From the NCBI GenBank assembly GCA_023634235.1, contig JAMKCF010000008.1:11785176-11849175 (forward strand): a stretch of 64,000 bases of DNA. Reading direction: 5' to 3'. Positions 46,701 to 61,700 of this stretch are shown here, piece after piece. Origin of the DNA: Pisaster brevispinus. Lineage: Eukaryota > Echinodermata > Asteroidea > Forcipulatida > Asteriidae. The position numbers and the translations under genes are program-made. The stretch's first letter is position 1. Every line of letters starts with the position of its first letter. The notes below the pieces were generated by a model that was given only the letters and a program-made list of their open reading frames with translations, did no database searches and was not told where the DNA came from.

Positions 46701-49700
46701 GCCAGAAGTATTTCTTAACAAAACCTTTCTTTTTAAAGTTTGGTATAAATACACCACAAGTGAAACTGACTGGGTAAATGGTTTCCGACTGGCACCCCAA
46801 ATGAAGATATTGACAAAGTAGGGAGACTGCCAGCATAGGTCTAGATAGCTCATTTGGTAGAGCGCCAGCACATTAATTTGGAGGTCGCAGGTTCAAGTCC
46901 CGCTCTAGTCCATTTTTCTTTGTTCAACCCCCCAAAAACCTTAAAATTATATTTGCTGGTCTTTTAGGAGAATGTTTGCAATTGAAAAGCCCTAGTGTAC
47001 ATTACTAAATCTTCAAAAGATCACCGATTGCAGGGCTTATTTGCTTGTGGAGATACTGGTTGAGTGCTAAAATTACTAGACTTAGTGGTCCAGAGGTTAT
47101 TTCAAGCCCTACTGTAAACCAAAAAAATTGTGATAGTACTACTCACATGGTTGAGGTGCTTGACAATGTCCCTCGAGAGACCTTCTTCTTCCCTCAGCAA
47201 TAGCTCGATCACTTTGTAGAAGTGGAATGCAGGCAGCTCAAAGATCTCAAGAATCCATGGAAACGATCTTAAGTACAAGAATGAAGGACATTAAAATAAT
47301 GTATATCGCAGTAAAAACCTTGGCCCCATTTTCATACAGAGTTCTCTGCTCAAGTAGAAAGTATTGCTTAACAAAAGTCTACTTAGAAAAGCTGAGCAGG
47401 AAACCAGTTATAAACAGTGCATTTTACATGATATTTTGGTTGGTAACCTTTGTCTGGAAAGCACAATTGTTTTGTGCTTAACGGCTCAATGCATTCGGGC
47501 CAAGGTGACATTGTAACTGTTCAGGTATAAGTCATATCATTAGTTTGATACGAATAACAATTACACAACCTTGATTAAAGTAAAACTTTTCAAAGTATCT
47601 TTACTTAATACGAACCATTTTTGTTTAATGGACAAGCTAAAAAAATAACAACATTGGCTGAGCTAAAAAAGTGCAATTTCAATCTCAACTTACTTACTTT
47701 TTTGGGTAAATGAAACACAACAGTGTCACCTTTATGAGTTTACTGTGATAGACCTCACAAAGTTTGCCTTTGTTCAACTTGGACCCCACAGAGGAATTCT
47801 TTAAGAATGGGAATAATAGCACAGCAGAACCCCTACACAAGTCGATCAGTAAGGTTGTTAGAAAGCTAGAACACACAATCACAGACCACACTCTTACATA
47901 TGGCAGTTACGGAGGTACCTCCATTGTTGTTCTATTATTCCCTTTTCTGAAGAAGTTCTCTGTGGGGTACCACTAGAACAAAGAAAACCTTGTGGGGTAG
48001 CATTGTTCCCTTGTTAAAGAGCACCCTTGTTTGTTGACCTGGTAAATAGAGTTCTTCTCTTTGTTCTTGCATTCTGTGGATTTGGTTTTTGTACATAAAA
48101 TTAAGTGAGGGCGCCCTTGCTGTCAACCCAGTTTCAATGGGTAGACACCCTCAATAGTTTAATATGTGTGTGCATGTATAATAATAAAGCAATACAACAT
48201 GTACTTCTCAACTTTTTACTGTTGGCATTTCTATGGCTTTTTCCACACCTCTGCATAGGCTCCGTCTCTGGACACTGCTTGATTGGAAATATTGTACAAA
48301 CTTCTGTACAACTGATGATGGAGCCCAAGCCGGAACCCAAGCCCAGGTTTGGGAAAAGGACCTGGTATTATGCAGGATCCAGGTGACTGTAAGCCAACCA
48401 ATGAATCCAGCATTGTCCGAGTATAAAACATTTGATCTTCGAAAGATAAAATGTGTCTTCATGACTTACTTTTGAGAGTTGTATGCAAAAATGATGACTT
48501 CTAAGCAGCAAGCTAAGAGTGAACGGTGGAAGATGTCGTGATCCAGTAACGTCTGTAAAAAAACAATTACACAATAGCAAAATCATTTCCACAAAATCTT
48601 GAATTTAACCTAGATCTACAAGGATTGATTGTTCAGTCCTTTGTGACCGTGAATAGCAATACAAAAGAAACCACAGGCAGAGACACAGCATACACCGTTG
48701 TGTTAGTACATGTAGGTGTCTACACAATTTGTCTTAGACTACAGTGAATTAGAATCACACCTTTCTATAAATCCTGAACTAATCAAATTATTCTGAGAAG
48801 CATATATTTATATTTTATAAATATTTATTTCATTTTTCGGTAGTAGAAAGTACAAGCAAACAAACAAATATAGACAATAGGCAAGAGTAGAACCAGCTAG
48901 AGCTGGACATAATGCCTGAAAAAAAGAAACCAAGTTTCTGACGAAGAGACTCTTCTCTCTATCTGGCACTCACACAAATATTTTGATAACAAATAACTAA
49001 AATTATGCACACTCATAACAAAGGAAACATTAAAAACATTAAAAAAGTGGGAAAAGTTCAAAAACGCATAATAAAGATTTCCCAATGACCAGTGTAGTAT
49101 CTTGCCTGTCAGGAAAGGCCCAAGAAGTACAAGGTCACTCTTTTTATAATCATAGTTACAATGTCTATTAGCATGGAACCAGTCACAAGCATGCACATTA
49201 CATAGCAATTCGGCTGGTAACCTTTCCACTTTTATGAATTGCCAAAGTCCAGTCCTTACCGATAAGTCCGTCTTGCCCTTATGCTCCACTCGTCTCTTCT
49301 CGCTAGCTAAGATACTCTCCAAGGCTTTGTAGTATAGACTCTTTGCCAAGGTTAACCTCCTCTTAGCAAAATCAATCGGAGGTCCGTTCCCGTCATCCTG
49401 TCAAACAGAAACGATTGAAAGCAATAATGAGAGGCCATTGCAGTAACAAATTCTTTTGCGCCGACCTTCTTTCACTTGATAGATGGACAGGCATTTTGGC
49501 AGACACTTTTAAGTCAAAATACACAGCATCCATCCTATCCAGGAGGCAGTCTTACCTTTTTTTCTAACGAGAAATGGCTGCAAGTATTGGCCTACCTAAG
49601 ACCCACTACAAAGGTCAAAGTAAAGGTCACGTCGTCAACTGACATGGCCAAGGTTTCCCATGTTAACATACATTTTGGTGCACGTCTAACCAATTGTCAC

Positions 49701-52700
49701 ATCACGTACATCAAAACTACCAGGTAGGATCAAACTCCCAAAATGGTGCAACCACCATTAAATGGGCCGAGCCGTAAAGAGCTTCAAACTCAAGCTCTAG
49801 CGTTTCTCATCAACAGAGTGTGGGTTTGATTCCCAGTCTTGAAACGTGTGTCCTTAATCAACACACTTCATCAATTCTGCCTTGTCCTTTTGGATTGGAC
49901 ACAAAGCTGTAGGTCCTGTGTGTTTCTGGCCTCGGTGTTTCTGGCAGTGGCTGCTAAATGTTGAGTGAGGAACTTCCAAAACAACTGTTTTCTTTGTGCA
50001 TATTGGTTTTGTGTTTTTTTGGCAAGGAGAAATTGTGCCACGTGCACGCGCTTACCATGCCTACGTGTGAACACGCAGACAATGTACCAATTTATAGTAG
50101 CTGGTGCGCACATGAAACCAACAGATTGCAAAGCATTTTTATTATTAATATTACAAACAATGAAAAGAAACTCACCTGGGTATATCTCTTACAGAACAAC
50201 TCTCCCATCTCCTTGACGCGGTTGACAATGGACTCGGAGATGTCCTGGGTGCAGCACTCCGTCAGGATCGCCTGCAGATCCTCACTTGGGCCCACCTTGC
50301 GTCCTGCCAGCAATGCCTGCAGACGACTGACCGTCTGGGTTGCTGTTGAGACTGGAGTAACTGTCGGGTCTTTATCTTTCAGATAGCGCCGGTTGGTGAG
50401 GGGTGTGGACGGGCAGAGGGTCTTGACCTGCACAGGAGATCAAGAATAAAAGAGTAATTCACCTAAAGGATCAGTGTCAGCCAATTTTTTTAATTGCCAA
50501 AAAATAAATGTGTTTTTGCCTTAAATGCGATAATGTGCACGAGGTGAGATTGCTGCTGTTTATTATTTGTGAAACATTTTGCATGAAAATCTTGCAAGAA
50601 TAAAGACAGAATAACCCATGTGCATGTCCCAATGTGCAAGATCGGCCTGCAAAGGATTCTGGGTGAAATCCAAATCTAAGCATCATTGACAGCATCATGG
50701 CGTGCTGATTTTGAAGCAGTGCGGTACACAACTATAAAACTTGGCATAGTTACACGTAAACTACAGTATGGCATCCGTATTGGCAGCTTGATGTATTGTT
50801 TAACTGTACGCTGTTTCCCAAGATGCATGGCCTATTTCAATACAAGCATCCAAACTGTTCTTTCAAGGACAAGTACCCTACCTTCTCAATATACTGAGGC
50901 AAGTTTCGTTTCGCTTGCATTCTGTCTCTTAGACTGGTAGCTTCTTTCATGGCGGGCGACTTCGCTGGAGTGCCTATCTCCTCGTTCGCATCGTCACTCA
51001 GGAAAATCCGCTCGTCAAAATCGCCCTTGGTCAGAACATACTCTTCATACTGTTTGTTTATGCTTTTACTGCAAATGTAAACATTGTAATAAAAACAGTA
51101 AACGTAGTTAACTCCCTTGAGTGAGTTACTAGGATCCTTACTCACTCTATCAAAATCCATTGCCATTCAGTAACTCAACACCCAAACTGTTGGACTGTGA
51201 AGAATCAAACAAAACATGCAGTTGGATTTAGAAGAGCTTGAGATGGTCAGGGTTTGTAATGAAATGCACTCTTCCATATGTCACATAGAGGGCATCCACA
51301 GCTGACATAGAGGGCGGCACAGCAATCACAGACTGTTTCTACAATAATTTTCTAATTTAAGCTTACCTGTTCAGTTCAAATGAACTAGTGTCCACTAGTC
51401 CTGACAACTTGTCTAAGTTTCCTTTCAGCACCTAACAGAGGAATATTTGAAGAGGATACATTATTTGAGGGGAATTTGCATAAAAACAAAAGTGAATGAA
51501 TCCATGTTTAAGGTAGGACCATAAACAATTTCTTGGTGAAAAGCACTGCAGCTGTTGATAGCATAAACTATTTTGAGAAAGGATTCCCTTCAGTTATATT
51601 TGGAAAATTTTCCACCAAAAACATATTAAGCTGAGAAATGATTTCTTCCTGAATTGTTTCTCAGATTTCTGAGGGTTGGTGTCCATTCGCGAATGCTGCA
51701 GCCAGAGATGCAGTTGGTACCCACCGTCGCCTTGCTAAACTAGATGGATTTGATGTTTTTGTGAAAATACTTTGACCATATTAGTGCTGTTTTCTCAGCA
51801 TGTACACACTGTATTCAGCTGAAGCTTTCACATGTGACTTTTATTGTATCTTTCTTTATAATTTTGCCTGTAAATCAGCATTACGTTGACAAAAAGACAT
51901 TCAGTAACTCAAAACCAAAACTGTTGGACACCACCAAAACTCGCTTGAATGATTCACTAGGATCCTTCCTCACTCAAAATCAAAATCCATCAAAATCCAT
52001 TGGCATACAATAACCTAACACGGGTCCACATTGTTGGGACTGATTTTGGCAATATGCCAGGATAAATCAAAGGACTTGAAAACTGTCAGTGAGATGCTTT
52101 TCAACCCTGAACTAGCCAGCTGGACCACTTGGAGTGAATTCTGACTGGTCTTTGGGTGTTTTAACTGGCATTTGGCCAGCGGACTACAGCTAAGGAAAAC
52201 GCTACTTACAAATTAAACTAGTACAAACAAAATAAAGCACTCCAGAGTCGTTCTAGTATAACTGCTGAATCCAATCGAGGAAATGACTCATGCATGAACC
52301 GTTTCTCTGATTTCTGAGGATTGGTGTCTGTTGGTGTAACTCATAATGTTTACTGGACCATAATCTTTTCAAAAGACCAGAATGAAAAAGACAACACAGT
52401 TTTAACATATAAACTATTGTTTTGTTTAGGGGGCTTTGGTTTTTAGAAAAGAAGATTGATCTCCATTGTCTTATCAGTAAGTAGACTTTGATACTCAACA
52501 GAATTGAGAGATATTTATTGGACATCATTTAAAAAAGATAATGATATTAAATTGAAAAACGCAAGACTGCTGGACTTGTCTTGATGTGAGTTTACTGGCC
52601 TGACACTAAAGTCATTTGCCTTGGGCCAGCGATCCAATCATTCACCTTTTCCTCAATGAGTTTTCTGATGTGAGGTTTCCACCAGTGCTCCTTAATGCCC

Positions 52701-55700
52701 TTGGCCTCTAGAATTAGACCATCATGGAGCTCACATAACTTCTCTATGATGCAGGGGCAATCTTGGGGCACTGCATAATTGCGACTTGCGTAATTCTCTG
52801 GAAGACCTGAAAAATAATTCAAAATAATAATGTTGTTTTTGCAGTCAAGAAAACAACAGAAAACCCCCCACAAAAAACACACAATTATCAACTTCTGAAA
52901 CAAAGGCATGGACCAGGGGCAAGGAGGAACTTCCCTCTGGGCAGTATCAGGGCCCAATTGCATAGAGCTGCTTAAGCACACAAAGTAACTGAACACAACA
53001 AAGTCTTGCTTACCTGAATAAGGTTACCAGCCAAAGTACCATGTGTTGTGTACTATCTGTAACTGGTATCCTGCTTATTTTTGCTTAGCAGAAAATTGTT
53101 TAGCAATATTTTTTGCTTAAGCAGCTCTATGAAATTGGGCCCGGGACTAAAAAGGAGTATCTCTCCTTTATGAAGCAAAACACAGGACAAGTCCCTGGTT
53201 ATCAGCCACTTTTCTCTTCAAAAAATTTAGGCACTGAAAATATATACATCATTTATTCAAAAAGCTCCAACAAGTCAAGGACCAGACCAGAAGCACTCTA
53301 AGCTCACCTGTGAAGTCAGGGTTGAGAAGATCTCTGCGATTGGCCAGTACAATGTTAGCAAATACCAGGTCCAAACAGCACAGCAGTAAGTGATAGGAAT
53401 TCACAAGATCATCGCTGATGGCTGGGAAGTTACCTGTAGGTAAGACAAATGAACATTGTTAATTATTCAGTCAAGTTCAGTTAGAAAACACTTGAATACA
53501 TCCTGAAATATTCAAAATCGGGTACTTCCATTTTTGCACAAAAAAATGTAATAGGCTAAATTTTTATTGGGGAATAAAGAATATCATTATGGTTTAACCA
53601 TATACATGTAGTGATGTATGTAAATCACTACACATGTATATACTCAGTACTTTCCCTAATACTGTGAAAAATAATCCCTTTAAGCATATTACTCGATTGG
53701 AATTCGAACCAACGACTTTTGCCATTCTAGAGCAGATGTCTTGACACTAAACCAGCAAAACTGCCCAGTAGCTAGAGGCAGTTTGAAATGAAAAATGCTT
53801 TCAAAATATAGCACTATCAACTCAGTGATGCAAAATCATAAATTTCAAAAATTGAAAAGGTACAATATCCTCAATAAATATGATAGACCATTAACCTAGA
53901 TTTCTCAGAAAATCAATCTTTCGTAGAGCAGGGATACAAATTTACATGACAGTAGACCAGAGGCCAGCGCGGCAAATAACATTTAGGGGAAAAAATCAAC
54001 AAGACGCAGGGCTTGTAGCTCGAAACGTTTATTGGACAATAATTGTTTTCACAAGAACAGAATCAAGATGAGAAAAAAAACCTTGAAATTCCAGGGCTCG
54101 ATTTCACAAAGAGTAAAGATTGATCTTATCCATCTAATTGCTAAGCAAACTGTGATGTCACAAAACAAATCACTATGGTAATACTGACAACTCATGTTAA
54201 GGTGAATCTTAGTGCTTTGTGAAATCGACCCAAGGTCTGTTTAAGGCCAACAACTTGTCGCGTGCCCCAAATAAGGGTGTAAAGCTCTACGCCCTTTATT
54301 CTACACACAAAAAGTACTTTTTGTACTCGTTACAGAAGATCCTGTTTTCTGACAAAAACATGGCAACTAACAAGCTTATTACTGTTACAAGTTGCTACTG
54401 TAGAATTTCCCCAAAAACATGTTTATCCATTCCCAAGCAGAATTAAATTTTCCTAATTGCTTATACATTGCAGAAAAACGGTCAAACTTTCATGCCCAAT
54501 TTTCTTGAAACACAATTTTGCACAGTAATTGCTTACGCCCTTTCTCCTGTAACTTTTACTATTACTTCCATGGCCATGTGTTTTATTTAGAGCACAATTT
54601 TACCAGTAGACATGCTTGATATTACCATTATTCATATTTAAGACTATAAGTTATCGATAACATATGAAAAAATAAAAACAAGCAAAGCAACACACAAGTC
54701 TGAAGTGCCTTACCAAACAACAAACGATGTGTTACAATCAAAAGTCACTTGCAAACTAGCAACGTTTTATACCCGTCCAAATCAGGAGAATTTATGTGGA
54801 CACCTCCACTTGTGTACTAGCGTTCATTTATATACACCCAGTAAAAATATGAAACCCAATGTGGACCACATATGCCCAACTTTAAACAGATACTGGGTTG
54901 ACAAAAAAAGTCCCGGACAAGTTACAACATGCCACAGGTAGAAGGCAAGTTCCCCATCCAGGTGATGACAAATATCATTAACATAACAAAGGACAGTGCA
55001 AAGGTCAGCTTTTAACTTGGCACACCTGACTACTGCTTGGAAATCATGTGAAGGTCACATGATCATTGACTTCTGCCCCCCTAAAATAGGCGTGACTTGG
55101 GCAAATATCATGAATAATTCATCAGGAGACTTGAGGGGGCACTGTGGAGTTTTTTATGTCCACAAAGGGCACCTCTGAATCTGGGTCATTCATGAATAAT
55201 TCAATAGTCGATAAGGATTATAGACCCAGATGGAAGCATGGAAGGGAAATGTACTATTTTAATTCATTAGATATAACCAGGGAAGACGGGTGAATCATGA
55301 ATAATTCATGACATGATTAGAGTAAAAGGAACGTAACAATGAGAGGAAATGCACTGCAACCATAAACAAAACAGTTTTTACCCCAGATGGTAATATCAAA
55401 ATAACAGTAATGCATTTATAAATATGGCAACATGCCTTTTTTGATGGTGGTTGAAAAATAAGGGACAGTACCAACAGAACATACAGGGTTCTCCCCATGC
55501 ACAACCTACGTTATCGGGCCGATACGTACAAACTATGGGAACTCTGTGTGAATTGCAGTTGTTGTGCTAAAAAATTGAGACCAAATTCAGAAAAAATAAT
55601 AAAGACAAAACCATTTAAAATGCTCCAGGATGAACAGTAAAGGGCTTTTAAATCCAAAGACAAACTCTAAGTAAAAACAGTTTTGCGGACCTCATTTTAA

Positions 55701-58700
55701 TTCAGCGTGCTTCAGGCCTAACTTCCAAACCTTGGGTCAAGAATGCACTTAGGGAAAGCACTCCAGAAAAAAATGTTTAAGTATACAGTATAGAGAAGCC
55801 AGTGCAGGTTTTTTTTTTCTTTACAAAGAATAATTAATATCAAGAAACTCTACAGGCATTTCAATGTGCACTGCCTTCTTTGTTAGGATCATATTTTAAA
55901 ACAAAACGCAGATTAAAGGTAAGGTCATAGAAACTTACTAGCTTACTTGGTGAGTAGCCCTGCAACTGTTGATAATAAAAACATTTGAATCGAAGAAATG
56001 ACTCATGCATGAACCATTTCTCTGATTTCTGAGGGTTGGTGTTCATTGGTGTATCTCATGTTTACTGGACCAGAATTTTCGTCACAAGACCAGAATGAAA
56101 ATGACAACACAGTTTTAACATACAAATTATCGTTCTGTTTTGGGTTTTATTGTTTGTTTTGTTTGTTTCTTTAGAAAAGAAGATTGATCTCAATTGTCTT
56201 ATAAATCAATTAGTAGACTTTGATACTCAACAGAATTAAGAGATATCTATCAGACTAAAAAAAAAACAGCATTTGAACATCATCTTAAAAGAAAATAAAG
56301 ATATCGAATTGAAAAACACAAGACTGCTGGACTTGTCTAGTCGTGAGTTTACTGGCCTGACACTAAGACCATTGGCCTCGGGCCAGCAATCCAGTGTAAA
56401 TTTCAAGCCCCAAACAACCAACTCTACTCAAAGCTAACACCTCTACTTAAAGAGGGGCTCCAAGGTCAAATTCAGTTGTTCAGTTGTGTGTGCACCCAGT
56501 TTCCAACAGATAGAGTCCTCATGAAAGTGGAGACAAAGTTACAAGTCTTTATCTCACACTAAAATGGTGTAAAAAACCAAATTATTTGACACTCTTCCTT
56601 ACCAAATTTTCAAACTTGACGTCACCGAACTACAAAAACGAATGAGTCTGTTCATTCCAAAGAGGATTTTTTTGTGGCAGTCAAAAGGTCACATTAAATG
56701 CTGCTTTTACTAAATATCATCATAATTCAGGAATGAACTATAAACTCTTTTTACATAAATGCAAAGACTGTATACTTGAAATGTGACGTCATCAAACATC
56801 TTGGCAATTTGAAAAAATTGCACTTACGAAACCCAATGGCATTTTACGTACATGTAAGATCAGGGTTCTGCCCAGGATTTTTTCAGTGGTGGAAAAAAAT
56901 GGGTGGGCGGGCGGGTCGGCGGGGGTGGGGTAGAGGCAGCAAAAAGCAGGGTCAAAGGTCACTCACAAATATAAGATGAGGTCACAGCTGTTACAATACC
57001 TAACCTAGCCTACCAGTAGTTTGATGCAAAATATTTGGTTGTACACTGGACACTTTATCAACAAAATCTCCCATGATCGATACTTATTTATCTAAACACT
57101 CAAAGAAGCATACAATTGTCAAAAAAAAACAAACCCAAAAACCAAACAAACAAACAAAAAACGGAAGTGAAGTTCGCAAATTTTTTTGAACGATCTTATC
57201 CCCTAATTCCTACCCTTAATAATACTGTTTTCATCAACAACCATTTCCATGGATTCGTGAATAAAGGATCGCTTGTTTAAAATTGCTTCTTTTGCAATAC
57301 ATTTTCGATTGAACGATCGGTCGACGACGCACATTGGGGAAAATTTTGCGGCGAGAGCGATGTGTTTATGAATATGAGGTTACATTTTTATATGATATAT
57401 CACAGGAAGGAGGTTGCGATTAGACTCCACCGCACGTCTTCTAACCCTTGGAAAATTGAGTTGTGTGTTTCCCTACTCGCCTACGTATTGTAGTAAGGGA
57501 CATGGAGGAGAGAGCCAGACTAACAACGTGCATGCGTGTTTTAACGTTCGTATACTGAAATGAACGATCGCAGCTAGTAAAATACCAAGACTAGGGACTT
57601 TCTCGACAGAAAACGAGCTGGATATCTTGAATTTACCGGTAGATTTTCTTTTAAAAACCTAAATATTAAGTTAAATAATTAATAATTTGGCAAGAATTTA
57701 ATTTGGCAATTAAGTTAATTCACAAAATTTGAAAATTTGTGGTGGGCGGAAAAAGAGAAAATTCCGTCAGTGGTGGGCGGGGAATCATGAGTGCCGGGCA
57801 GGTTTTCCGGCACCGACCACCGTGGGCAGAACCCTGTAAGATTAGAGACTGGTCATTTTATTTCCACCATCATAAGAACTCTACTTACTGGAAAATGAGT
57901 GGATCACAAAACTGAATTTTACCTCGGAGCCCCTCTTGACTAAAAAATATATTTTAAATATCTTAAATCCCACACTTCACAATTGTTATTAAAAAACATG
58001 CCATGGGAGCTTACCTTTGATCAGAGTAAACAGCGTCCAGCAGAACGAGAAGAGATCCGAGTTGGAGCACGGTTGTCTCCTACAAACCAAACCCAAATTA
58101 ATATGCCTCGTTAATTTTCATACCAACGAAACAGAAGAAGAAACACAAATTTAAGGACATCCAGAAGTGAAACCAAATCCCCACTGGGGGTCCAGTCATT
58201 AATTCTGAGCTTCAAGTGCATGTTGGTTTGTTTGTTCAGAAATTTGAGACGCGCAGAAACGGCCGAGCTGCAAGGCAGGAATGTTTGAAGGAAAGGTGTG
58301 CCAGGGTTGGGAGGGGGGGGGGAAGAGTTGAAAAAGATGAAGTACATGTAGAGATGTTTTCTCAATGAATAAATAAATATCTTGAGCTGTGGTGCAAAAA
58401 AAAAAGACTTTCAGATGCTATGTGGTCGTAGACATTGATTACCAAGTTCTGAGCATGTGCAAATTTCCACAGTCACCATTGTTCTCAGAAATGTGCGCAT
58501 GCTCAGAATTACGTTAACAAGCTGGTAAGTCTGCTGCCTTCTAGCGCCCCAAAAGTATCCGATCTCAGCAGACACTATTGCTCAGCAAGATACATTTCTT
58601 CAATCAAATAGAACAACTTCTCAAAATGATGAAGAATAACAACTACAGTTGTACACTAAAAAAAAAGAACACATTAAAACTAAAAAAGTCAGAATGTTGA

Positions 58701-61700
58701 GTGTGAGCTACCCCAATGTACGACACGTACCATACTTGAGTGCATGCATAGACTGGATTGGCCACAACCCTAATTTAAATAAGCCACCAGCGGTTGTGAG
58801 CGAGCAGCTTGTGTTGGGAAAAAAGGAGTGCGGCGAGGTCAATCCCCCCTGGCAACGACGTTGAATTTGACCCTTTATGATGGCTATAAAATTCTCACCT
58901 CTGTTTTCGTCCCCTCGGTACACGGGGCTGTTCATTTGAGACACTCTTAAAGATGTCCAGGTAGATGGGTTGGTATTTCTTGAAAATAACTGTGGATACA
59001 TTGAAGTTGCGCTCAAGACGCTCAACTTTGTCGCGAAACTGCTGGGGTAGATTTGCCATGTCCTCCCACTTCTTCATCTTGCTGAAGAACTGTATGACAC
59101 TGAAGGAGAAAAGGAAACAGAACATTAGGACACTTTAAAGTGTACATTACTTGTATACTGTACATCTAGTAATCAACCACAAGGGTTTTTGCTGGTAACC
59201 ATATTCTGCTAAGCATACATGTACATGTAAATGCTTTGTGTCAAGTTACTTTTTGTTGCTTTAAGCAGCTCTATGAAATTGGGCCCAGATGGCTCTCTGA
59301 GATGTTTCCGCCTGAATGTAAAGGAACAGGCCATGGCCACTTCTTAAGTTTTGGACACAACTTGTCTTGAGGATGCTCTCTCCACAGGGCTGAGATTTGA
59401 GAAATCGGAATATTTCTGAAAATGGTTGCAGACCTGGTTCCCAGTTATTCTAGACCCAGAACATCTCAGATGGTAGAAATTCAGGCAGTTTACAGACTCT
59501 ATGCACCACCAGAAAGACAAAAACTACAGGATTGGACACAATGTGGACTACTTCTTTCTCCCTCTGGGTAGTGTTTCACTTCTTCCAAGAAAATGCAAGA
59601 GCCCTGGGAGGTTTTAAGAAAATCCTGATATCAGGAAAAACAGTGAGAAATCAAACACTTGCCATACCTGAGTCTTGCAGATCGCAAGAGACGAGTTAGA
59701 CTCACACAATTTCCTTCCACAGTGCCATTGCCAACGGTGGGTATTGTCGATCTGCGACATGCAACGTACAATGCACAAACAAGCCAGTGCAGATCATCTC
59801 CCTGTTTGGAAAGAATGCGTTAAAAGAATTACAACTCACGTTTTTGACACATGTTATTGTTGTTTGACTGCGCACGCTCTTTAGTTAGCATCATAGATTC
59901 AAGGCTGCATCCCACGTTAATTTTACGCCCGTGCGACCATCCCGGGTCCACCTATAAACAAGATTTAGTTGTTGAACATATGGGCGTAGATTTACAAAGG
60001 GGCTTCTAAAAAGTTAAGATCAAATAAACATCCTTGTCCCAGAGTTTTAATTTAGTTTCATTAATTAGTTTCATTAAAAGATTATTTGTGTATTTAGTAT
60101 AAGAGCTAATACTCATTATATAAAAATTTTAATGAGTATTTTTATTGTTCAGATTTCTTAACAGATATAATTCAAAACAATGATTTGACTTCAGAAAAAA
60201 TATCTTCATCTTCAATATCTTCATCTTCGTTTGACGTGTTTTCTTGTACCGATATGCACGAGACTTGCACAGTCTATAGTGCCAATGCCCTAGACTTCCG
60301 CTGCTTCTTAAAATAGCCAGGGACTGCGATGACCTTCCGAATGAGAGCTCACTCTTTTTTGCCAAAATCGTGTTCCCCCCAGTCATATCCATATAACAAG
60401 ATTTTGGCGAATACATTGAAATAATTTAATGCTGGCTCGTTTTAGTATAGTTTATATGAAGAATCTCTGAGCTCACAATTACATGTTTAAACATTATCGA
60501 CGCCTATTTACTGACGTGCTTCTGTGCTGACAGAGCTGTAGGAACTGTTATCATCTACTCCGTGTCCTAGTAGTAGTATTCTCTAGCTCAAGCAAACCCA
60601 GATGGTATTCATCACACACAGCCCCACCTCCCTGAACACAAACTAGCAGCAAGCATCGCACTTTTATCGTTTTATTGTACTTACAGGTAATGCATATAGT
60701 TCTGTTTGTGTTCGATGGCACATGATATTAAATGATACTAACAACAGTTAGCATTAATACAGCAAACTGTTGAGACAGGAAACACCAGATCAATGGGTAA
60801 ATGCTGCAGTTTTCAGCAATCAGCGCTCATGCACTTCTGTAAACATCATATGGCACTGACAATGTCTAAGCCAGCACTTAAACATTTTAATGTATTGAAG
60901 GGTACTTGTTACAATCATGGAATGGTAAGTGATCATGGAATGGTAAGTGAGCATGGGGGAAAATTTGTGCAAAAACCTGCGAGCTCTCATTGGACAGGAT
61001 AGGCCCATAGTGCCAAAACGCTGGACTCCCTCGGCTTCTTGGCCCTACGCCCACATAGCATCAGGAGGTGAGATGGTTTTTTTAATAGAAAGAAACCCAC
61101 GTTTTTTGGCCGAGATTTTCTCCTGGCAGTTGTCACTTACGATTGCTCACTTGTAGAGAGCACATTTAAATGAAAGTGAGCAAGCTCAATTTGGTGTAAT
61201 TTTAGGGAAAAAAATCCATCCTGACAATCACTCAACAAAACATCGTCGGTGCCATGATGTTTACTGATGCGCATGTGCGATGTTAAACTGTAAGACTGCA
61301 CTACTTCTGCTTCCACTTCCTTTCTGGGCAGGATCCATTGCATAAGTCAGGACATAAACACCGGGAACAATTATGGTTTAGTGTCTTGCTCAAAGTGCCG
61401 GGACCGAGATTCAAACCCACATTGTGATGACTCAGCCACGACAACTTAAATTCAGTGTACTTGGCGGCTCGGCAACGACACGCTATTCTAATATTGGGCG
61501 CGGAGGGAGTCCAGTGTTCTGGCACTAGTATTTTGGCAGGGCAAAATTGAAAGAAGCTCAGGGAGTCCAGTGTAAATTGCCATTTTGCACCACTATGGTG
61601 GCATGGTATGGACTACTCCTAGAACTATTCGGTTCGTTCCGCTATCGTCTCCCCGACCCTCATAGGTCATCATGTACAAAATCCTATTCGAAACTTTTTC

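Noticed and set aside
46839..46912. Functional tRNA gene
   Set aside because: Position 33 is not T, the anticodon stem is mismatched, and it is followed by the family A SINE tail seen after two other degraded heads.
55108..55315. Repeated TCATGAATAATTCAT words
   Set aside because: Four scattered copies in AT-rich intron sequence; too weak to name an element.
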